DNA of 64,000 nt from Mortierella alpina (Eukaryota > Mortierellomycota > Mortierellomycetes > Mortierellales > Mortierellaceae). The first letter of the stretch is position 1. Each line of letters starts with the position of its first letter. Under the pieces are notes generated by a model. It ran no database searches, was not told the DNA's origin, and saw nothing but the letters and a program-made list of their open reading frames with translations. The position numbers were made by a program, and so were the translations under genes. This document shows, piece after piece, positions 22,249 through 33,289 of the stretch. The stretch is from positions 1,426,001-1,490,000 of the forward strand of contig JANATF010000005.1 of assembly GCA_029449245.1 (NCBI GenBank), read 5' to 3'.

Positions 22249-23488
22249 CTACCACTCGTCATCTGTTCCCTCATCCGAGCCATGATCCTTGGCGAAAATC
22301 GATTTCTTTTCCTGTCTCCTCTGGTTCTTCTTACTATCGTCGTCAATCACACCGACGGTTTTGTAACGCAGCTCCAGCATACCTGTGGAGAAGTTGTCCG
22401 TATTTCCGAGTTCTTCGAACCCAGTGAGTCTAGGATGGTAGTTTTCGGGTAATGGATATTAAGATCAAAAATGCATTTCTCCTAAAAGAGCACAAGGGCT
22501 CAATACTTTGAATGGTGATCGCAATTGAAAAGTACAAGTTTGCCTTTACCTATCAACAGCGACTCCATCCACAAACGATATGACACAGGGAAGGATTTTG
22601 ACCTGAAGCTTTTCCACAAGGAATGGTGCGTTTTCAACCTTGATCTTGACGAACTTTGTTTTGATGTGCTTCTTGGCAAGTGTCTGATGCCCAAAGCGAA
22701 GAAAATAAGAGGAATGCAGTTAGACCCCTTGAATACTTTATCGCATAAAGGGAGGAGCCTCACTCGGAAATCCAGCAGGACAGTGCCGATTACCTCCAAG
22801 TGCTTGTCGATGATCATGCAGCGTCGAAAATCGGCATGATAAAAGTGAATCACACACTGCTTCGTCTTGGTGGTGGTGTCCATGACCTCCTTCTCATCCG
22901 TAATGTCCTTGTATACTCCATGATCCAGCTCCATGATCAGTTTCCTCTTTGCGACCCTGTGTTAAGAGATGGTTGATGTTTTAGTTTGTAAGTTGGCGCA
23001 GTCAAGAGTGAACCTTGCATAGTCATTCAAAACGCACAACTTACTCTTCTTTGAGCTCCTCAATTCTCTGCTCTCTAAAGCTTGCCATTCCGTAATCATC
23101 ATTCTCCAGCTCCTCGAAGAGTTCGTCATCCTCCAACTCCTTCTCGTTGCCTTCTATATCCAGAGTGTCATCGTCGATAAGTCTGCTGTTGGCGACATGG
23201 GTTTTTTGATCAGACCCTGTTGCGATGCTATCAGTATAAGGGGGTTTGAGCGAGAGTGTATATGTTGGATGAGAGTTTTCTGAGCAAGTACGCAACATAA
23301 AGCAGCTATTTCGGCAACCCTAAGTGCGGCGGTGGGTCTCTTTTCTACAATGGTGAGAGTTCGTACCCTGGTGCTTTTGATTCGGATGTCGCTGTCCTTT
23401 GTGTCGCCCCCGCTCCTCCTGCTGATGTTCCTGCACCCGTTCCTGCTCCTGCTCCTGCTCCTGCTCCTGATCGCGCGCTGTCGGCCAT
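22249..23488 (-). CDS. TXNDC9: Thioredoxin-domain protein 9 / phosducin-like protein (TXNDC9, PLP1 type)
   Basis: Co-chaperone family that regulates folding of actin and tubulin by the CCT chaperonin. Exons on the minus strand join to MADSARSG... (start at 23488), an acidic stretch with DDELFEELENDDYGMASFREQRIEEL, then VAKRKLIMELDHGVYKDI, CVIHFYHADFRRCMIIDKHLE, TLAKKHIKTKFVKIKVENAP, VKILPCVISFVDGVAVD and a final exon from about 22431 to 22249 with GFEELGNTDNFSTGMLE. The thioredoxin-like fold lacks a CXXC redox pair (HADFRRC instead), as is normal for this family. The first exon is rich in Gly-Ala repeats and is the least certain part; the frame also extends upstream without an obvious family match. 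Confidence 0.9.
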
Positions 23489-24362
23489 GTCTAGTTTTTG
23501 CGAGAGTTGCGGATGATTCGGCGGTGTGGGGATAGGGAATTCGTTTGAGGATGATGCTTTCAGAAGTGCACCCCTGACTGACTGCACGCAGCTCCAGCCT
23601 GAAAGCCATTTTAAGCCACAGTCCGCGGCAGAAACAACCCGCGCGGGGGACGCGTCGTTCAACCTTATTTTCGCAAATCCAATTGCTACCATTTTGGTAC
23701 GAACTTGAGAATATTTATTTCTGTCTTCAGCTCAGTCTGTGAAGAGTCGTTGTCCGTGAGAGCGCGTGCGATGGGAGTGTGCATGGTATGGGCGTGAGAA
23801 GCGTGAGAAGCGTGACGAGCGTGAGGAGCGTGAGGAGCGTGAAGAGGAGTGCGTGGTGTGTGTGTGAGTGTGCGTTACCTATATTTTTTTTTGGGTTGGA
23901 AGATTTTATTTTTTTCTTGAAAGCATGAATTTTTAGGCCATAACGCGGCATCTCGTAAAAGGAACAGCAGCAAATGGTAAGAAAGAGAAACGAAAGAAAA
24001 CGAAAAAAAAGACTTGAGCGGGCAGGGTAGGATAGGCTGAAGGAGAGAGAGAGGAGGAAGAGAGAGAGAAGAGAGATGGATCAGGCAAAGGAGCGTAGGA
24101 GTATGATACATAAAATGGATGGCGAACAAGAGAAGAGTAAAATCAAATACAGCGAAGACATAAAGAGCAAACGAAGAATCCTGAGCGCGCTGTTGATCCG
24201 GATTGTTATCTTCTCTGGTGCTTTTTTTTTTTTTTTTTTTTTTGTTTGGTCGAATTGTCAATCTCCCTCTGTCCCCTTCCCGCCTTCTCAGAAATGCTTC
24301 CTTACTCCCCGATTTTTTTTCTTTTCTTTTTTGCTGTTGTGATTGCTGTCGTCACGGAAGGA
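23489..24362. other. Intergenic region with GCGTGAGGA-type repeats and a T-tract
   Basis: Upstream region of TXNDC9 and 3' flank of the tubby-like gene. A block of imperfect 9- to 10-base repeats (GCGTGAGAA/GCGTGAGGA) spans about 23790-23845. Purine-rich GAGAGA sequence lies near 24040-24075 and a T-tract of about 22 bases near 24222-24243. No coding signal. Confidence 0.45.
23790..23850 (+). repeat. Tandem 9-10 bp repeats GCGTGAGRA
   Basis: Six or so consecutive degenerate copies of GCGTGAGAA / GCGTGAGGA can be read directly. They lie roughly 300 bp upstream of the TXNDC9 start codon. Confidence 0.75.
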
Positions 24363-25058
24363 CTACTCAAAATCGAGCAACTCCCGACTCCTGTCGTTCA
24401 TGATCTCCATCAGACTGAGAACGCTGGTGAGGAGCAGTATCTGGAGTCCATTCTTGTCCAGCACGTTAGTTGTCGACCCATTGGAGATCACAAGCTTATC
24501 AGAGGCACCGGAGTGGCTGCTCGCCAGCTTCGCAACCTTCGTTGGAGGGCCTGTAGTAGTCGTGTGGCAGACTAGGACCTCCGACCCGGGCGGCGCATGA
24601 ATTCCGTGTCCGCCAGCGGCCGTCCATTGATAAATGCGCCCCTCGAACTCAAAAGCCCAGCACTGTTGAAAAGTGATCGAGGCTGCCTCGGGAACATATC
24701 GAGGGTCTGTGCGCTCATCATCCTCATCACCAGGCTGGTTGATTGGGGGCATCATCTTGGAACCGTTGGAACCGTTGGAACCGTTCTTCTCGACCGCCTT
24801 CTTGAAGGCAACCATGTCCCGGAATTGAACATTGATATCTTTGGAGTCCGTGGTCAGGTACAGGTCGAGAAGATGTTCGCCCTTGTTCTTGACCTTGCAG
24901 ACTTGATTGCCCTTGTAGTCCTTGATGGTCATGTTTCGGTTAACGGCATCGGATTTGGACTGGAAGGTGTAACACTCCTTCTTATTATCCGACTGGCACT
25001 TGATCTTGGGCGACAGAAGGCCGGCAGCCGTGAGTGTGAATGCAGTCGAGGTGTTCAT
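24363..25058 (-). CDS. Small protein resembling a tubby/LURP-one C-terminal domain, function unknown
   Basis: Uninterrupted frame of 231 aa from the ATG at 25058 (MNTSTAFTLTAAG); the frame is open 25 codons further upstream. The pattern of short beta-strand-like segments (MTIKDYKGNQVCKVKN, QCWAFEFEGRIYQWTA, SEVLVCHTT, KLVISNGS) ending in a hydrophobic helix-like LQILLLTSVLSLMEIMND is reminiscent of the LURP-one/tubby C-terminal fold found in many fungal proteins, but I recognise only the pattern and not a specific family. A 9-base triplication at about 24759-24785 codes for three NGS tripeptides in a surface loop. No signal peptide. Coding is supported by frame length and composition; the role is unknown. 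Confidence 0.6.
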   Translation of the reverse strand: MNTSTAFTLTAAGLLSPKIKCQSDNKKECYTFQSKSDAVNRNMTIKDYKGNQVCKVKNKGEHLLDLYLTTDSKDINVQFRDMVAFKKAVEKNGSNGSNGSKMMPPINQPGDEDDERTDPRYVPEAASITFQQCWAFEFEGRIYQWTAAGGHGIHAPPGSEVLVCHTTTTGPPTKVAKLASSHSGASDKLVISNGSTTNVLDKNGLQILLLTSVLSLMEIMNDRSRELLDFE

Positions 25059-25186
25059 TGAAGGAGAGTGTTGCTTGAGTTCAGTACGAGAGCTAAGGAT
25101 GGCTGGTGGTGGTCGTGCTAGAGGCATAGACACTAAGATGGGAAGGTTCCTTCTGAAGAGGAACTGGTTGAGGAGCTGGGTGCGAG

Positions 25187-25226
25187 AGGGATGGGCGTGA
25201 GAGGGATGGGCGTGAGAGGGAAGTGG
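25187..25226 (+). repeat. Tandem 15-bp repeats GGGCGTGAGAGGGAT
   Basis: Two to three copies of a G-rich 15-base unit just upstream of the tubby-like gene. Together with neighbouring GGGG runs it is strongly G-rich on the plus strand. Confidence 0.75.
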
Positions 25227-26076
25227 GGCTGTGGTTGCGATTGGAAGGATATAGGTCTAAGAGGGTCATCAAGCATGGGAAGAAGAAGAGAACTGACGTT
25301 AGATGGTGTGATATCGTGCTTGCGGGTCGATCGCGCATGATAGGATATAGGAGACAGAGATGAATTCCGAGCACGATCCCCGATGTTGTTCATTTTACTT
25401 TGTTACTGGAAAAGGGCGACAAGAGAGGCGAGGAAAGAAAAAATGGCATTTTGTCCAAGATAGGTGATGAGCAGGATCTGAAGTATTTATGATCAAGGCC
25501 AAACGAAAGTAAGGCATGCGACTTCTGTGCAAGCGGAATCGAGGGAACGTTATGGACGTGTGTACTACCGAGGGGTATCTGATCCGAGCGCGCTCAAAAG
25601 GAAAGAGAAAACACGAAATAAGGCACCAGGCACAAGGGGTGAAATGTAGTGAGGCTCATGAGCCAGCTGCGGGCGTGAGCTCCTTTCCTAGAGTAATAGG
25701 TAGGCAGGAAAGGGCTTCTGATCGCTGGTTTTCGCTCGTGTCCTTCGCAACCCCGTTTGAAGGAATAAAATTTATGAGGGCAGTTTATCCTCAGAGAGCG
25801 AACGAGGAAAAAAAGATTGAGATAGGAAGAAGAACGAGGAAGTGCTGAAAAAGGAGGTAAAGTTAAGGATACACACTAGGTGTACAAACGAAAGAGAATC
25901 GGGGATGGAGTCTGCACTGCAAAAATCAAGAGAAAGAAGGACCGCACTCGGTTGAACAAACAAAAAAAAAAGTGGGCGTAGCGCTTGACATGCGTCTGGC
26001 AAAGGGGAGGTAACAGAAAGCATGAAGCATGAACAAGGGTACATATCTCTTCGGGGCTAAAAAAAAAACTGTTGCT

Positions 26077-26109
26077 CGACACGAGCTTCACCCGACACGA
26101 GCTTCACCC
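26077..26109 (+). repeat. 16-bp tandem duplication
   Basis: The unit CGACACGAGCTTCACC occurs twice head-to-tail with no mismatch, inside the gene-poor stretch. A second-copy exact duplication suggests a recent event. Confidence 0.85.
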
Positions 26110-29100
26110 GAGGGAAATATATGTCGAGGTCAAGGCTGGCCTGTTTGAGCTCCCCTTACAATGCCATGCTATGCCATGCCAAACCATGGTCAGTGTGTCC
26201 AATTAAAAGACGCACAGGCTCCTTTTTAGATAAATGCACACACCATACGAGTGGCCATCTGATCGAACCGGTTGCAAAAGGGATAGGTGTAATCAAGACC
26301 GCGGAAGGCAGAGGGGTGCAAGAGGAGCAGTCCATGACATGCAAGGCAGATTGGGGCAGGTTACATGTAGGAGGTGTGAGGAGCGAAGGGCTTGTGGGCT
26401 GCTAGCACTTTACATTAGCGATATAACGCACGATTGTGATGTCCGAAAGTCGACGGTGGGTTGGAGATTCAATGATTTGAGGCTAAGAAGGATCAACTTG
26501 TCCGGAAGTATCAGAGAATGGGCTGTTGAACGAAGGAGATTGGGGTTCAGGATCAGAGAATAAATGTTGTCAGTTGGGGGAAATCCGTACGGTATAAAAG
26601 GGTTTTTTTTCCTTGACCAAATCGGTTCGCGTCGAGAGAAGAAGGTCCTTGAGAAAGAATGAATAGGCAACATAGATCTAATTCAAATTAGAGAGTATAG
26701 AGTCCTTCAAGGGCTCAGGCAACGAGCACAAAAAGAGGGGAGGGTGTGCTGAAGATAAAGTAAATGCAAACCGCCTGTGAGCAGCACGGGAGCATTGACC
26801 CACAGTGGCCGGACAGAGAGTAAGGAGAAGCAATACTTCAAGATCGGATTGAATACGATACATGCCATGTACTGTACTATACTTGCGAGTGCCGGTTTGC
26901 AGCTACATCAACTACATCCGCAGAGTCCCAAAAAAACAACTTGCTCAGTCTGAATAGTTAGCATTTCCACCTACTGCTGTATGGATATCGCTCGCTGGCT
27001 CGCGAAAGGCGATACAACATGTACATATTCCCTTACTTTCTCTTCGGGGATTTGAGTGTGGGGGGTCTTGTAAGGAGAGCAGCAATGCACAAAGCAAGCA
27101 TACGGACACCGCCTTCAAGAGCAACAACATCCCAATCTCAACAATAGGCAATAGTAACAACAAACATATGCCCCCACCCACGCACTTTACTCACTCCCCT
27201 TGCTAGGAAACATGAAAAACATTCATGGGTCAAGTCAGGAACGGGCGTCTGTTCATGGCCTGCTAAAACACTGATTGGTTGTGCTCGACCATACCGTGCA
27301 TTAGAACAATTGAAATTACACACTCTTAGGATTGTGTGTGATCGAGCGATGTTTATGAGGCGGGAATTCATACTTGACCCTGTTCCACATTCGCCAACGC
27401 CTCGCACAAACAATGAAAGACAGCGACTCTAGACTAAAGTCCGCTAAAGGCAAGATTCAAAAAATAAGGAGACAATGACTGCAGATACATCAACGACCCC
27501 ACCTCAAACGAAGAGCAGGTATATTTGCGCTGTGTTCAAGCAGTAACGGTTCCCTGATGCGTTCAAAAGGGCGTGCAGGTATGGGAGTAGAGGAACCTCT
27601 CGGCATGATGCCGCGCAATTAACGAGACACATCTTCTTCAGAGTACCCAGGGAATTATTTTGCTAAGCAGTCGAACCGCTCTACTCCAAGTTGAGTCACC
27701 CCCATTCACGCGGCGTCAACTTCCTCCGTCTTTTTCTTTTGAATATTCAGTTAATCTATCGAGCAGATGGTGCGAGGAAAACGCTGCATCGGGCATTAAT
27801 CAAGTCCGAGAGCGGAGAGGCCTACAACAACACAGCTGAAAATGCAGCTTCCTCAAATCCTATTCGTGATTGCATTATTCAGGGCAGCAATATCGAGTCT
27901 CCTTTTCGTAGTAGAGAGGCGAAGACGGAGGGGAGAAGTGGTAGGTAAAAAGGGAGTGCTACACCTGCTGATCTCCCTGGGATGGATGGGGTTTTGCCAC
28001 AGCTGGCCAGAATATGATTTTCCTCTTTCACATTCATGCCATCGCATGAATGGTGGTCGGATTTATGCAAATGCTTGTATGCTTCTCCTCGCCTTGATTA
28101 TAGTTTGACCGGGGTCTCTTCATTGTATCTTTGAACTCGTCTATGTGAGTGGACCCTTGAGAAAGTTTGGGGGCGCAATCGAACATGATGAGCCACGGTG
28201 TGGCCGCTTGGCATAATGGTGTTGCGGCACTAAAAAGATAGGAGTTGGGACTCTTGACTGTGGACGACGCAAAGCTCTCTCGCGTGGCAAATATTTTGAA
28301 AGCTCACATTATTCTTAACAGATCTGATCTTAATAGTCCTCATTCAATAGAAGGATCGGCGAAAAAAACTAAAGATGCGGTACAAAGGCTCGCGCTCAGT
28401 CACTGAACTGCACCATGCAAGATTAAATACGATCGAAAAGACCTTCCGAGAAGGGGTACTGAAAGCAAAAAGAGTCGCGGGGCATGCGAGTTGAAGTGAT
28501 CTCCTCATTCGGCATCACCTCACGCCTCCATATGTTGAACCGAAGCATGCCTCTCCCTCCAACGCGGTTGAGGTATTGGCTCTTGCTCGTTCCGCTCTCA
28601 TTCCAGGACAGTCTTCTTGACTGAGGTGGACTTCCCAAGGCGGATCCCTGTTTATTCACGAGCATTCAATCGCCCGCGAGGAAGCTTTCACCCCTTACCA
28701 ACATGTCGCTTCTTTATCATCCTTGCCCTTCAATTGCTTCTCAGATACTTGAGGGTTAACTTTTGTCAACTGCCCCCTTCTTCAAACTACAGTACAGTAA
28801 AATACAATGGATGGTCATCCTATCCAATTTTTGTTTGTGTTTAGGGAGACAGTTGCACGCTTTTGTTTATACAGGAGCACCTCGTGTTGTGCGTCTGAAA
28901 GGCTGTTCAACTGCCAGCTGTAATGAAGCAAAGGGAAAAGAAGGTCCATGGCAAAAAACAAGGGGGTCGGAGGACTAATGCGTGCAAGCGAAAAGGACAA
29001 ATGCCAACGGGTGACTTTTTCTGTTCTCGTCAGACATTTGCATTCATCTTGTATGAGACAGCGTGTGGAGGGGCATTGACTACGAGGGGTCTCAAGCCTA

Positions 29101-30291
29101 CCCCCTCTCCTTCTCTTTCAGGATAGATGTCAAAGGGTAAACATCTCTCCCTTCTAGCGCGCATTTTAGATCCAACTGTGAAGTTGAGTGTGTGCTTATT
29201 AGAAGGTATACGTGACGAATGGTCAAAGCAGTTGCTTTCTGGCGGAATTTCGAAAGACGCATTGCAAGCCTACAGTGATGGAGCGGTGACAATGCATCCG
29301 AGAGCGTGTCATCTATTGCTGGTGCCTCGCTTTTGGTTAAAGGGTGCGTGCTCCTCCATGGGTTCTTCACTTCAGTTCTGGGGCTCAGATCCCGCTCAAC
29401 TGCCGCGGGAGGGGGTATTTACATTTTGTAGAGGCCTCGGCCCCCTCCCTGCGTCAGAGATCTGAAAATAGGTCTTAGCGAGCACATGGCGATCGCTATG
29501 GTTTTTCCTCGTACTGCTGAGCATTCACGAACCGCTCAATGCTGCTCTCAATAACCTGGCCTTCAGCCAAAAGTAGCGGTAACTGTAAAATGCTTCCAGC
29601 ATATGCACGGTCTAATGGGTCAACATCCCCACCCCCCAACACTCCCCCCCTTATTTTTTTTCCGCCTGTCGCTCCTTACTTTCGGTTAAGAAAATTATGC
29701 GCATATATCACTCTGGTTCTCCCTGAGCCCTTTTCTGTTGACACCCACGTACAGTACAGATCATCAAGGGTAGAGAGGTGTTTGATAGTGCGAGCGCGCC
29801 TCAAATGGCATATCGACGTGCTCGCGCGCGTAACTCATTTTTTTTCCGAATCAGGAAGGTGTTTTCTGGATTCGCGTCATTCTCAACGGTGTATTCAGGA
29901 ACGAGGTTTGCCTTCATTGAAGTCTACCAATAAGCGCGTTTGTATCCGTTCGTTTTTGCCACCATTCTTCACAATACCGCGGCGCGGGTAACTCCAAGAA
30001 GTACCTTGCATATCATGCATGCCCAACTCCTTACTCCCCCACCCCACCCCCCCTGAATTAGCCATTCAAAAAGTTCCGCTTGGCCGTTGCATTTCAAGGA
30101 GAACAAACAGTTGAGGGAAAATAAAGCTCCCTGACCGTTGATGCATTTAGAGCAGAAAGTTTTTTTTCTTTCTTTTAGCAAAACGGTGGTCTGTACCGTG
30201 GTCTCGGGATTCCGGCGCTCATTTGTTGTTGTTGTTATGATCGCGGAACCTCTTTGGCCTAACTCTATTGCGCGTTATGTGCACTGCATGT

Positions 30292-33144
30292 TTATGCACT
30301 GGCGTGAAGGTCTGGAACCTTCTGTACCAGCGCATCCACCAACGTGTTCCCGTTCAATATCTGAGTGGTGCAGATCACAAAGTCGCGCATTCCTCCTTCC
30401 TGCGATGCCAAGAATCGAGTGGCCGATATCTCAGTGAAAGTGCATCCACCTAAAAAGAACACGAGCGAGATCTTGGGCTGTCCGTTCATTTCTAAAATAG
30501 GGAGAGGAGGTCATTGGTATCGCAGATTAGGTTATTAGTTTTTTAGGACCCTTTTTTTTTCTTGTTTCTTTTCTCCTACATTCCACGCCTCTGTGATATT
30601 GAACCAACTCTGAGCGCGCCACTTACTTTTCGAGGACCGAGGTTGTCCATCATCAACACGCTGAGTTTCGTCGAAAGTCCGTCCAGGGAGCATTCTCAAG
30701 ACATTCTCAAAGCCCTTCCATCCTCCGCCTGCAGAGCCGGAACTCTTTCCTCCGGGACCACTGGCAGCGCCTGGCTTCCCTCCTTTACCCTGTTGCACGA
30801 CACACTGAACCAGTCGGACACTGAGCGGAGCATATCCAGAGTACACATACGAAATGTCATTCGGCGCGTGCTCGTTCACCTCATCCACAATCAGCGAGAG
30901 GGCGGTGCGTACCAGAGAGTACGTGTTCTTGGTCGTCACCTGTTTCGTCAACATTCCCAGCCGACGTAGGTTTTCAAGAGTTTGGATGTGTTCATACCCA
31001 TATGTTTCCAGAATTTCCTTCCTGAAAAAGTCGTACTGCTTCGGCTTTAGACCATTGTTGACCATGGAGTAAAGGCATAGCAGGCGAAGGACTGGTACCA
31101 GTTTTGCCTGCTTGTTAATCATCTCTTCAATGTACTCTGGTTCCTTGTTCGTTGCAATACCCGCCACAACATCTATAAATGACCGATAAATGGAGGAGAG
31201 GGTGAGCAAGTATTAGTAATAGTGCTTTTGGGTATATATCCCAAGAAAGTGAGTAGTGTGCAACGAAGTGTCATTACTTTGCTGGACTTCAAGAATCCTG
31301 TTAAAGTCGTCCGTCATGGTGTAGTTCATAATCTCCTCGGCCAATGCAGTATCTACGTCGCCATTTCATGAGCGGTTGAAAATCAAGGCGGGATAAAAAA
31401 AGTCAGTCTCGGGGTTGTGTGCGCGACTATTCAACAAGTGGGTTTCTACATTTCCTGCACTGTCGGACCGACTTACGCAGGCGAAGAGACTGATGTTCAG
31501 CTGCCAATCCACCCATCTTGGTGATGAACTGTCGAATCTGGGGCACGGTTTTCGCATTATGCCTCTCTTCGTAATCCGCGTTGATCCTTTTCGCGACCTT
31601 GTTCAAGAGTCCACCCACAACTGCAAAGTTGAGGTCACGAAGCTCCTCAAACAGTTTGTCTCCACCATTGAGTGGAACCTTCTTCTTCTTGCCTGGCACA
31701 CTTGTCGATCCAGATCCAGACGTGGGCGTTGTTCCTGCAGTCGTTCCTGTTGGCGCGGACGCCGCACTGGCCAAACTGGCATCAACCTCCACGAAGGCTA
31801 GGTGTGAAAACAAAAGCAATAGAGTGGATACATAAACCATCGTCAGTCGTCAGAGCCTCATGCCCATCATGGCAAAATATGGCACCCGTATTGCTGCAAA
31901 AAAACTTACAGTTCTTGATGTGAAATATCTCGTCAATGAGGCCCTCGTACGTCAATTGCGTGCACAACGGGGTTACCATATCCACACTGCGGTCGATGAT
32001 GATTAACGAATCGATACTTTGGGAGAGCTGTAACGTCTGTGAGGCGTCCAAATCATCCACAGCCATCTCGCGCCGCATCCGCAGCATCATGTCGCACAAT
32101 GCCTTAGAGTGATCGCCTTTTCCAAGGATACGCGGGAACAGACCGTAGATCCCTTGAAGTCGCATCAGAGACTTGGCTGCATAGTATATCGACGTCGTGT
32201 CTTGGTCCAGATACAGCTCCTTGAATGTCGAGTCCCACTCCAAACTGAGAACATCGTCTTCCAATGGGATCAAGTCGAGGTGATATTCTCCCTTGGTGAT
32301 TTCGCCAAACACACCTTCATCCTCGAGCACCTTTTCACATAGCGCGGTGCGTCTCGGAACAAAAAAGAGCGAATACGTATAAGGGCCTCCTCGGGCTTCC
32401 TGGGCATGGGTATGGATGTGCTCTATTCCCATGGGTACGAAGCAAAAGAAGAAAAAAAGTTGGTGACTTTTAGTCACTCCTGTCCGCCGCATATTTCTGG
32501 CGCCTTGTGGTGACGATCCGCGCCTTCCTTACCAGCAATGTATCTCATGTAGTTGACTTGAGGCCGGCAGATGTAGATGAGGCTCCTGCAGTCGGTTTCC
32601 AATGGTCCTGGCTGAAGGTGGTATATCTTTTCGACTCCATGGTCCTGTCAAAGAATAAAGAGAGGGTGATCTCTCGAGTTAAGACTCTAAGCTCTCTTTC
32701 TCGCGCGCGCGCGGAAACAGAGATAAGACTCTTGTTCAAGAGCCATTTTGCCTTCTTATTTTTTATGGCAGGGACCTACTTTCAATAGCGCGAACTCTGC
32801 GATAAGACTTAGCGGTCCGCTGAGGTTGGGATCAAGAACCAATCCTTTCTTTCCTTGAACCTATAGCCAATGTCCAGGTCCCATTGTTAGCCATACATAG
32901 TGCCATGCTTGTGCGAGCTCTTCCATGTGTGATAACAGCGTATAGAGCTCGCGAGCTCGCTGTCGCAAGGGAGGTGGTGCGAAAGGCGAGCGAGATTCCA
33001 TACCGAGTCCAGCACATTGACCAATTCCTTGCGTGCCAAGTCGCGTAGAGAGTCGATGTTCAGAGACGTGTGGCCCAGATGAGCGCCAGTGGGCTGAGCA
33101 GGCGAAGAGGCTGCAGCAACAGCGGCAGCTGTGGATGTTGACAT
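30292..33144 (-). CDS. VPS33: Vacuolar sorting protein VPS33 (Sec1/Munc18 family)
   Basis: SM protein of the HOPS/CORVET tethering complexes that guides SNARE assembly at the vacuole and late endosome. Eight exons are inferred (first three 33004-33144, 32780-32860, 32533-32644; last about 30292-30489). Conserved blocks in order: NIDSLRDLARKELVNVLDS, GKKGLVLDPNLSGPLSLI, YHLQPGPLETDCRSLIYICR, SIDSLIIIDRSVDMVTPLC, TQLTYEGLIDEIFHIKN, INADYEERHNAKTVPQIRQF, LCLYSMVNNGLKPKQYDF and the C-terminal LVFFLGGCTFTEISATRFL. A Thr/Gly/Ser-rich insert lies after the IDRSVDMV block, as in other VPS33 proteins. The start at 33144 was chosen because it leads directly into the conserved N-terminal helix. Confidence 0.93.
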
Positions 33145-33289
33145 GGGTACTGATGAGCGGTGTTTGATGGAAGCAGCAACCCGTCCTAGCAATCTGTGGT
33201 CTGTGGTGTTCCTGGGAGTGTATGAGAGTCAAGTTGCATGCAAAGAACGTAAGGGACGAACTCTTTCTCGTGACCGAGCATTTTTTTTT

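Larger units (their letters stand above)
25059..30291. other. 5.2 kb gene-poor stretch
   Basis: By far the longest stretch without a recognisable gene. Many short frames on both strands were read and none shows a domain or plausible exon chain. Visible structure: GGGCGTGAGAGGGAT tandem repeats near 25187-25226, a 16-bp tandem duplication at 26077-26109, C-rich runs near 29627-29650 and 30036-30054, and a tRNA-like A-box without a B-box near 28200. I see no terminal repeats, transposase or reverse transcriptase. It could hold non-coding RNA genes, an eroded insertion or long regulatory sequence. Confidence 0.5.

Noticed and set aside
28195-28270. tRNA-like sequence with an A-box-like TGGCATAATGG
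   Set aside because: No matching B-box or T-arm follows and no acceptor or anticodon stem can be drawn. At best a decayed tRNA or tRNA-derived repeat.
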